This document shows positions 30,685-36,293 of a DNA stretch of 39,204 nucleotides, piece by piece. How positions within the stretch are numbered: the first letter of the stretch is position 1; every line of letters starts with the position of its first letter. Source of the stretch: Pseudonocardiales bacterium. Lineage in GTDB: Bacteria > Actinomycetota > Actinomycetes > Mycobacteriales > Pseudonocardiaceae. The position numbers were made by a program, and so were the translations under genes. The stretch is taken from the NCBI GenBank assembly GCA_019244165.1, contig JAFATA010000035.1:1-39204 (forward strand). Reading direction: 5' to 3'. The notes below the pieces were generated by a model that did not search any database, was not told the origin of the DNA, and was given only the letters and a program-made list of their open reading frames with translations.

Positions 30685-31587
30685 ATGCCCGTCACCGCTT
30701 ACCTGGGACCCGAGGGAACCTTCGCCGAGCAGGCGGCTCACGTGCTGGCCCCCGGCAGCGAGTTCCGTTCCGCGGCGTCGGTGCACGCGGCGGTCGTGGC
30801 GGTGCGGACGGGTGAGGTGGACGCGGCGTGCGTGCCGGTGGAGAACTCGGTGGAGGGTTCGGTGCCGGCCACTCTCGATGCGATGGTCGAGGGCGATCCC
30901 GTCCTGGCGGTGGCCGAGGCGGTCCTGCCGATCCGGTTCAGCGTGCTGGTCCGTCCGGGTACTGGCGCGGCTGATGTGCACACCGTGGCCACTCACCCGC
31001 ACGCCGCGGCCCAGATCCGCGGCTGGCTCAGCACGCACTTGCCCCGGGCGGCGACGGTGCTGACGGCCTCCACATCGGCGGCGGCGGTAGCGGTCGTGGA
31101 CGGCCAGGCCGATGCCGCGGTGTGCGCCCCGGTCGCGCTGCGACACTACCCGCTCACCGAGTTGGCCAGCGGGGTGCACGACCAGGAGGACGCCAAGACC
31201 CGTTTCCTGCTGTTGTGCCGTCCCGGGAGGATGTCGCCGCCCACGGGTACCGACCGCACCTCGCTCGTCGCGATGGCCGTCGACCGGCCTGGGGCACTGC
31301 TGGAGGTGCTCGCGCAGTTCGCCCTGCGCGGGATTAACCTCACCCGGATCGAGTCCCGGCCGATGAAGGCCAAACTGGGCGAGTACCAGTTCTTCCTGGA
31401 CTGCGAGGGCCACGTGGCGGAGGCTGCGGTCGGAGACGCACTGGCCGAGCTGCGTCGGCGGTGCACCTGGGTGCGCTTCCTCGGTTCCTACCCCCGCACT
31501 GGTGCGCCCCGCCCCGGTCCAGACCAGGCCGAGTTTGCCGCCTCCCGGGAGTGGCTGCGGGCAGTGCGCGCCGGGCGGAGTGCGTGA
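30685..31587 (+). CDS. pheA: Prephenate dehydratase
   Basis: A 300-aa cytoplasmic enzyme that converts prephenate to phenylpyruvate in phenylalanine synthesis. The catalytic part begins YLGPEGTFAEQAA, continues with VPVENSVEGSV, and has the Thr172-Arg173-Phe174 motif in AKTRFLLL. An ACT regulatory domain (about 192-270) contains RPGALLEVLAQFALRGINLTRIESRP, the phenylalanine-binding GALL/ESRP region, so feedback inhibition is expected. There is no chorismate mutase domain, as is usual in actinobacteria. The ATG at 30685 is clear. Its TGA overlaps the GTG of the next gene. Confidence 0.95.
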   Translation: MPVTAYLGPEGTFAEQAAHVLAPGSEFRSAASVHAAVVAVRTGEVDAACVPVENSVEGSVPATLDAMVEGDPVLAVAEAVLPIRFSVLVRPGTGAADVHTVATHPHAAAQIRGWLSTHLPRAATVLTASTSAAAVAVVDGQADAAVCAPVALRHYPLTELASGVHDQEDAKTRFLLLCRPGRMSPPTGTDRTSLVAMAVDRPGALLEVLAQFALRGINLTRIESRPMKAKLGEYQFFLDCEGHVAEAAVGDALAELRRRCTWVRFLGSYPRTGAPRPGPDQAEFAASREWLRAVRAGRSA

Positions 31588-32198
31588 GGCCGTTCCAGCT
31601 GGTGCTGGCCCGGCACGGGGAGTCCATCGCCAATGCTGAAGGCATTCTAGATACCCGCCTGCCGGGGTATCCGCTGACCAAGCAGGGCCACTGCCAAGCC
31701 GCCGAGCTGGCGGCCCGATTGGCGGGTGAACCCGTGGCTGCGGTTTACACCAGCCGCGCGTTGCGCGCCCGGCAGACCGCCCGTCCGATCGCGGCCCGGC
31801 ACGGCCTGACGGCGCAGGTCCTCGACGGGGTGCATGAGGTGTTCGTCGGTGATCTCGAAGGGCGGCGGGGGCCGGATGCCCACGACAGGTTGCACGAGCT
31901 GTATCGCATTTGGTACGGCGGTGACCTTGAGGCGGCGCGACCCGGTGGGGAGTCAGCCAAGCAGGTGCTCGACCGTTACCTCGCTGGCGTCGCGGCGATC
32001 CATTCGGCGCATCGGGATGGCACCGCCGTGCTGGTCAGCCACGGTGCTGCGACCCGGCTGGCCGTCGTCGCGCTCGCAGCCAACGTCCCCGGTTCCTTCG
32101 CCGCGCAGCGCCTGCTGTCCAATGCCGCGACGGTGCTGCTGCAAGCTGACGGATCCGGCTGGCGCTGCCTGCGCTGGGACGACATCGACCTGGGTTAG
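31584..32198 (+). CDS. Histidine phosphatase family protein (phosphoglycerate-mutase-like)
   Basis: A 204-aa enzyme of the histidine phosphatase superfamily. The catalytic motif is VLARHGES (RHG His), with TSRALRARQTARPIA, the conserved Glu in HEVFVGDLEG, and the second His in VLVSHGAATRL. It is most likely a phosphatase acting on a phosphorylated metabolite, since glycolytic mutases are longer; the substrate is unknown. The GTG at 31584 overlaps the pheA stop (GTGA), matching a common pheA-phosphatase pairing in actinobacteria. A longer reading from 31461 would lie within pheA and is rejected. Confidence 0.9.
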   Translation: MRPFQLVLARHGESIANAEGILDTRLPGYPLTKQGHCQAAELAARLAGEPVAAVYTSRALRARQTARPIAARHGLTAQVLDGVHEVFVGDLEGRRGPDAHDRLHELYRIWYGGDLEAARPGGESAKQVLDRYLAGVAAIHSAHRDGTAVLVSHGAATRLAVVALAANVPGSFAAQRLLSNAATVLLQADGSGWRCLRWDDIDLG

Positions 32199-32217
32199 CG
32201 GAGCACGCCTGGTGAGG

Positions 32218-32253
32218 TGCGCCGGTGCGCTATTGGCGCATCTGCACGTGCAG
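32218..32253. promoter_or_regulatory. Stem and 12-bp palindrome after the pheA operon
   Basis: TGCGCC (32218-32223) pairs with GGCGCA (32235-32240), and CTGCACGTGCAG (32242-32253) is a perfect 12-bp palindrome. They lie 20-55 bases past the phosphatase stop. No T-run follows, so a terminator is only one option; the palindrome could be an operator for the AT-rich promoter region downstream. Confidence 0.4.
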
Positions 32254-32428
32254 GCGCTTGTTCTCGCCCAGTCGAGATTTGCCGTTGTTAACGAAGTCCC
32301 GATTTTCGTCTCAAACTTGACCAATGTTTCACCCAGGTTAGCGATAGCTCCTCGCACGCGAAATTAATATAGTTTTGAGTGCGCTACACAGCCACCAGGC
32401 TGCACGGGATGGGTAAAAGGTGACGAGA
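32254..32428 (+). promoter_or_regulatory. AT-rich leader region of the zinc-ribbon gene
   Basis: This stretch is clearly poorer in GC than its surroundings. It holds TTGACC at 32317-32322, and the -10-like TAATAT (32365-32370) and TATAGT (32368-32373), but no pair with standard spacing. A promoter for the small zinc-ribbon gene probably lies here. Confidence 0.35.
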
Positions 32429-32599
32429 ATGGCTAACACGAAACCCCTCACCTTCAAGGATCGCATGTTTGGCGGAAAAGTCCGCTGCGCCCACTGTCGA
32501 GAGCCGTTCGAGAAAAGAAAAGGCTGGCCCAGCGGGCACGGTCTCATCTGCTCAGAGTGCAAGAGTACCTGGAACCAGATTAGCGACCTATCTAAGTGA
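32429..32599 (+). CDS. 56-aa zinc-ribbon protein
   Basis: A very small protein from ATG at 32429, with AAGGTGA about eight bases upstream. It carries two knuckles, CAHC (residues 20-23) and CSEC (43-46), the arrangement of a single zinc ribbon. Between them lies a basic segment (EKRKGWPSGHGLI). The N-terminus KPLTFKDRMFGGKVR is basic too. Size and charge suggest binding to RNA, DNA or a ribosomal or transcription partner; no family was recognised. Codon use is AT-richer than in neighbouring genes, pointing to recent acquisition. It stands alone between the pheA operon and the phosphoesterase. Confidence 0.75.
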   Translation: MANTKPLTFKDRMFGGKVRCAHCREPFEKRKGWPSGHGLICSECKSTWNQISDLSK

Positions 32600-32680
32600 A
32601 GTGGCGCCCCCGCACTGATCGTTGAGTGCGCCTTGCCGTATGATCCCGCCGGGAAGCCACCAGCGGGGACCGGCTGCGCG

Positions 32681-32690
32681 TGTGATCACA
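32681..32690. promoter_or_regulatory. TGTGATCACA palindrome before the phosphoesterase gene
   Basis: This 10-bp perfect palindrome joins a TGTGA and a TCACA half-site without the six-base spacer of a CRP site. It lies 22 bases before the likely start, so it may be an operator, but its length makes chance occurrence possible. Confidence 0.25.
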
Positions 32691-32711
32691 TGATCAGGGG
32701 GGTTGTCAATC

Positions 32712-34175
32712 TTGCCCGGGTTGACCCGGCGGCGCCTGCTGGGGTCTGCGGCCGGCGCCGCCGCGGCCTTAGCCGGTGCCGCCCTGTTGCCGCCGAACCT
32801 GCGCCGCGTCCTGGCCCGGCAGCCCCCGCCGCGCGGATCGTTGCGGGACGTCAAGCACGTCGTGCTGCTGATGCAGGAGAACCGGTCGTTCGACCACTAC
32901 TATGGCACCCTCTCGGGTGTGCGGGGTTTTGCTGACCCGCATGCGCTGACCCTGCCTACCGGGAGGTCGGTATTCTACCAGCCGGACATCGTGAATCCGG
33001 CGGGTTACACGCTGCCTTTCCACCTGGACACCAGAAAATCCAGTGCGCAAAAGATCCCCTCCACCAGCCACGCCTGGCGCGTGCAGCATGAGGCGTCCAA
33101 CGGCGGGAAGATGGACCGCTGGCTGCCGGCACACCGCGCGGCGGACAAGGCGAACGGCCCCTACGTGATGGGGTATTACACCCGCGAGGACCTCGGGTTC
33201 CAGTTCGCGCTCGCCGAGGCATTCACGATCTGCGACGCTTACCACTGCTCGGTGCTCGGACCGACCTGGCCCAACCGGATGATGTGGATGACCGGCACGG
33301 TCGATCCCGATGGCCGCCATGGCGGGCCGATCCTGGACAACCACGCGCCACCGGGCGGCTTCACCTGGACCACCTACGCCGAACGGCTGGAAGCGGCCGG
33401 GGTGAGCTGGAAGGTGTACGCCCAGGAGGACGACTTCGGCTGCAACATGCTGAAAACTTTTCGCACCTTCCAGCGGGCTGGCACGGATTCTCCGCTGTAC
33501 CAGAAGGGCATCATGTCGGTTGCCGAAGGCCAGTTCGAGTACGACGCGGTCAACGACAAGCTGCCCACGGTCTCCTGGGTGATTCCTACCAGCTACCAGT
33601 CCGAGCATCCGGACTACCTGCCGGCCGACGGTGCCGCGTTCGCGGCCAGCAAGATCGACGCCATCGCGGCAAACCCGCAGGTGTGGGCCAAGACCGTGGT
33701 CATCCTCAGCTACGACGAGAACGACGGGCTGTTCGACCACGTGGTGCCGCCGACGCCGCCGGTGGGCACCCCGGGTGAGTTCGTCACCGCAACCTCGCCG
33801 GGCGGCACCCCAGGCAACAATCTCCCGGTGGGCGGCGGATACCGCGTTCCGTGCCTGATCATCTCTCCGTGGACCGCCGGTGGCTGGGTGGCCAGCGAGA
33901 ACTTCGACCATACCTCGGTGTTGCGGTTCCTGGAGACGCTCACCGGGGTCGCCGAACCGAACATCTCGGCGTGGCGGCGCGCCACCTTCGGCGACCTCAC
34001 CTCAGCGCTACGCTTCGGGGAGCAGAGCGCCGGCCCGCCAACGCTGCCGGACACCACCGCCGCCCTAGCCGAGGCCCGGTACACCTCGACCCACCTGCCC
34101 AAGCCCCCGCTGCCCGGCGCCGACCAGACCCCACCCACGCAGGAAGGCGGCACCCGCAAGCACCTCCCGCACTAG
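32712..34175 (+). CDS. Tat-exported phospholipase C-like phosphoesterase
   Basis: A 487-aa member of the phosphoesterase family that includes actinobacterial non-specific phospholipases C. The N-terminus has a twin-arginine signal (LTRRRLLGSAAGAAAALAGAALL), predicting folded export. HVVLLMQENRSFDHYYGTL matches the family's conserved metal/nucleophile segment, GPTWPNRMMWMTGT a second, and VVILSYDENDGLFDHVVPP and NFDHTSVLRFLE the C-terminal metal ligands. The Pro-rich C-terminal tail (about 440-487) replaces the C-terminal domains of larger PLCs. TTG at 32712 sits nine bases after a G-run; TTG at 32703 is also in frame. Phospholipid or other phosphoester cleavage outside the cell is expected. 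No operon partner is evident. Confidence 0.86.
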   Translation: MPGLTRRRLLGSAAGAAAALAGAALLPPNLRRVLARQPPPRGSLRDVKHVVLLMQENRSFDHYYGTLSGVRGFADPHALTLPTGRSVFYQPDIVNPAGYTLPFHLDTRKSSAQKIPSTSHAWRVQHEASNGGKMDRWLPAHRAADKANGPYVMGYYTREDLGFQFALAEAFTICDAYHCSVLGPTWPNRMMWMTGTVDPDGRHGGPILDNHAPPGGFTWTTYAERLEAAGVSWKVYAQEDDFGCNMLKTFRTFQRAGTDSPLYQKGIMSVAEGQFEYDAVNDKLPTVSWVIPTSYQSEHPDYLPADGAAFAASKIDAIAANPQVWAKTVVILSYDENDGLFDHVVPPTPPVGTPGEFVTATSPGGTPGNNLPVGGGYRVPCLIISPWTAGGWVASENFDHTSVLRFLETLTGVAEPNISAWRRATFGDLTSALRFGEQSAGPPTLPDTTAALAEARYTSTHLPKPPLPGADQTPPTQEGGTRKHLPH

Positions 34176-34388
34176 ATCAACTAGGCGTGCCCGCTCCACA
34201 TCTGCAGACTCGTCGTCTGACCAGCCACTGTGGGGTGGCACGGCCGGTCATCACGGGTGATCGGACTTCGGCGCAGCGGGCGGCGGCGGTCTGCCGATCA
34301 TGACCGCAGGTCCCTGCGTGAGCCTGACCACAATCAGGTCGGCCACCAAAAGCCCAGCTCTGCTGTCCTGGTTGGCGGTCCCGCCTGG

Positions 34389-34455
34389 GATGATCGCTGT
34401 TTGGGTGCCAAAAGCGACAGAACGTGTCGCTTTTGGCACCCAAACAGCGATCATC
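34389..34455. repeat. 31-bp perfect inverted repeat (hairpin)
   Basis: 34389-34419 and 34425-34455 are exact reverse complements over 31 bases, with loop GAACG. The core reads TTTGGGTGCCAAAAGCGACA. No T-run follows on either side, so it is not a standard intrinsic terminator. Its exactness suggests a dispersed palindromic element or recent copy. Confidence 0.95.
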
Positions 34456-34560
34456 GCGTTCCGAACCCAGCTCAGCCACCCCGCTTGGCGGTCCGAGGCG
34501 AAGCCTCTTTAGATCAACTTGAGCATGCGTACCTACCCCGGCGTTGCCCGTCCTTCTTCC

Positions 34561-34566
34561 TATGAT
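34561..34566 (+). promoter_or_regulatory. Possible -10 (TATGAT) of the Crp/Fnr cassette
   Basis: TATGAT lies about 95 bases before the leader ORF. No -35 at standard distance was found (TTGCCC at 34544 is too close). It would give a transcript leader of about 90 bases. Confidence 0.3.
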
Positions 34567-34658
34567 GGATGAGCTACAAATACCCAGCTCGACCAGACCC
34601 GTGAAGGGACACGCGCAGCCTATATCCGTAACTGTCTCATGACCCGTAGGAGACCCTG

Positions 34659-34727
34659 ATGCGCCCCTTTCGTACCCGCAACGGTGCGCGCGCAACCGCT
34701 CATGACCGCCCCGCGGCAACCAGCTAG
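34659..34727 (+). CDS. Possible 22-aa leader ORF overlapping the Crp/Fnr start
   Basis: ATG at 34659 follows a strong GTAGGAG with six bases between, the best ribosome site in this region. The frame runs 22 codons (MRPFRTRNGARATAHDRPAA...) to TAG at 34725-34727, past the ATG of the Crp/Fnr gene, which lacks its own ribosome site and lies in the +1 frame. Translation coupling or frameshifting into the regulator is possible. No homologue is recognised. Confidence 0.4.
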   Translation: MRPFRTRNGARATAHDRPAATS

Positions 34728-35394
34728 GTTTATCAATCGACTGGCAACCAGGACATACAACGATCTGCGGAAACTCGGCACCTCTCGCGAATTTCACGTC
34801 AGAGAGACGATTATCAGACAAGGCGCGGAGGACGACCACGCGCTGCTCCTTTTGAGCGGCTCAGTCAAAATTACGTGCATCGACGAATCGGGATACGAGG
34901 CATTGCTAGCGGTTCGCGGAAGAGGAGACCTGATCGGCGAAATGGCGCCACTCCAGGGACAGCCACGCATTGCTACCGCTACCGCCTGCTCCGAGCTGTG
35001 GGTAAGGATCCTGACCCGGAGACAGCTTACCGACTTTCTGGAGACGCACGCCGACGCTGCCCTCGCGGTCACCAAGATGGTCATGTCACGTCTTGAGTGG
35101 GCAAACCGTCGGAGAATAGACTTCGGGGCATACCCGGCCCCAGTTCGGGTAGGAAGAGTTCTGGCGGCATTAGCTCGCGAATACGGTCGGTCGGGTGCCC
35201 AAGGTTGGGAACTTGGCGTGCCGATGACGCAGCTGGAGCTGGCATCTCTCGTCGGCGTCAAGCTGTCCATGGTGGAGAAGACGCTTGGCGATCTACAGCG
35301 TAAAGGCCTTGTGGTGTGGGGGTACCGCAAGGTGCTGGTGACCGATATGCGCCGGTTGTGCGAATTTTCGGGGCTTTCATCCGAGAACCCGTAA
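34702..35394 (+). CDS. Crp/Fnr-family transcription regulator
   Basis: A 230-aa regulator. An N-terminal cyclic-nucleotide-binding fold spans about residues 15-125: REFHVRETIIRQGAEDDHALLLLSGSVKI, then a phosphate-cassette-like segment GEMAPLQGQPRIATATA that keeps the Glu and Arg used by cNMP binders. The dimer helix is followed by a winged helix (PMTQLELASLVGVKLSMVEKTLGDLQRKGLVV). There is no FNR cysteine cluster. Ligand may therefore be a cyclic nucleotide, fitting the adjacent cyclase-like gene. The start is uncertain: ATG 34702 or GTG 34684, neither with a ribosome site, both overlapped by a short leader ORF. It is the first gene of the cassette. Confidence 0.85.
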   Translation: MTAPRQPARFINRLATRTYNDLRKLGTSREFHVRETIIRQGAEDDHALLLLSGSVKITCIDESGYEALLAVRGRGDLIGEMAPLQGQPRIATATACSELWVRILTRRQLTDFLETHADAALAVTKMVMSRLEWANRRRIDFGAYPAPVRVGRVLAALAREYGRSGAQGWELGVPMTQLELASLVGVKLSMVEKTLGDLQRKGLVVWGYRKVLVTDMRRLCEFSGLSSENP

Positions 35395-35397
35395 CAG

Positions 35398-35423
35398 TAC
35401 GGAGTTTCGCCGCCAGCTCCGTA
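35398..35423. promoter_or_regulatory. Inverted repeat TACGGAG-N12-CTCCGTA
   Basis: A perfect 7-bp inverted repeat with a 12-base spacer lies between the Crp/Fnr gene and the cyclase-like gene. It may be an operator or a hairpin that separates expression of the regulator from the rest of the cassette. Confidence 0.4.
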
Positions 35424-35480
35424 TGACGATGGGGTCACGGCGCCAGTCGGCGGTACCCCACGGGGGCAGGAAGGATGACC

Positions 35481-36293
35481 ATGACGTCCACTCGGGACTT
35501 TGCGCGCTCGCTGTGCCTGAGCGTCGACGCGAAGGGATACGGCTCAGCGGACGACCTTACCCAGCGCCGATGGCAGCGGGAGTTGCTCGGCTGCCTGGAC
35601 CGGGCCGCAGAGCGCGCGAACATCGATCGCTCACGGTGGTGGAGGCAACCTAGCGGCGATGGGGAACTGGCGCTGCTGCCTGATGACGGTACTGAACCGC
35701 GCGTGGTGGACGACTTAGTTCGCGAACTCGACCGGGACCTAGCGGACTATAATCGAGGACGAATAGACAACCACCGGCTGCGGCTGCGACTCGCCCTGCA
35801 TTACGGACGGGCGCTACCGGGTGACAACGGCGCATCAGGGAACGGCGTTGTCCAGGTATGCCGGCTGGCAAACTCGAAGGTGGCCCATGAGGCGCTTGAG
35901 GCGGCACCAGAGGCTCACCTGGCGGTCATCCTGTCGAAACGAATCTATAAAGATGTGGTTTTACAATCGCACACGTCGCTGCGGCCAGCGGACTTCCGTC
36001 GGGTCCGAGTCGTCGAGAAAGAGCTCAAGACCGATGCCTGGCTGCGGGTACCCGGCACGGACGTACATCGCCTGGATCTCCCGTCAGCGCGCGGCGCGCA
36101 GCACGGTGACCAGCAAGGCGCGGCGAGTGAGCACTCGGTCGTCGCCCAGGCCGACAGTAACCTTACCCAAAGAACCGACCACCGATACATAATGAATCAT
36201 CCGAAGGCCGACAGTATGTACAACTTCGGTGACGTTGATGCCCCGCATTCACACTTCGGCCCGAACTACGGCCAGCGTGGCCGCAATGACTGA
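35481..36293 (+). CDS. Class III nucleotide cyclase-like protein with C-terminal tag
   Basis: A 270-aa protein. Residues about 8-195 align with a class III cyclase homology domain in its actinobacterial form. Both metal-site aspartates are kept: Asp16 in LSVDAKGYG and Asp60 in PSGDGELALL. In GNGVVQVCRLANS the Arg (128) of the transition-state pair remains but the Asn position is Val124. The usual purine-selecting residues are not recognisable. A RVRVVEKELKTDAWLRVPG strand follows, then a polar linker and a tail (about 246-266) with YNFGDV and SHFGPNYG. The ATG at 35481 has GGAAGG six bases upstream, better than ATG 35475. It may be a weak or non-catalytic nucleotide sensor. The stop overlaps the next gene by eight bases. 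Confidence 0.75.
   Translation: MTSTRDFARSLCLSVDAKGYGSADDLTQRRWQRELLGCLDRAAERANIDRSRWWRQPSGDGELALLPDDGTEPRVVDDLVRELDRDLADYNRGRIDNHRLRLRLALHYGRALPGDNGASGNGVVQVCRLANSKVAHEALEAAPEAHLAVILSKRIYKDVVLQSHTSLRPADFRRVRVVEKELKTDAWLRVPGTDVHRLDLPSARGAQHGDQQGAASEHSVVAQADSNLTQRTDHRYIMNHPKADSMYNFGDVDAPHSHFGPNYGQRGRND
36216..36277 (+). other. Candidate signalling motif, cyclase-like C-terminus
   Basis: This stretch encodes MYNFGDVDAPHSHFGPNYGQ. With one gap it aligns with the tag of the next protein (YNFYGTTNAQGSQFG): YNF, G, A, S and FG coincide. Confidence 0.5.

Larger units (their letters stand above)
34176..34658. other. Gene-free stretch with a long palindrome
   Basis: About 480 bases without a convincing gene; open frames here cross the palindrome in several phases. 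It holds the 67-bp inverted repeat and a 10-bp direct repeat TTGGCGGTCC (34372-34381 and 34485-34494) that brackets it. The end of the stretch carries the leader of the Crp/Fnr gene. Confidence 0.6.

Noticed and set aside
31461..31583. Upstream extension of the phosphatase gene
   Set aside because: The extension lies inside pheA and precedes the conserved N-terminal strand; the GTGA overlap at 31584 is the natural start.
32681..32690. CRP binding site before the phosphoesterase
   Set aside because: Half-sites abut without the six-base spacer a CRP dimer needs; listed only as a palindrome.
34389..34455. Palindrome as a simple intrinsic terminator
   Set aside because: No T-run on either side and an arm length of 31 perfect pairs, far beyond a usual terminator.
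34230..34565. Open frames crossing the palindrome
   Set aside because: They read the hairpin arms twice in different phases, have no ribosome site and no domain.
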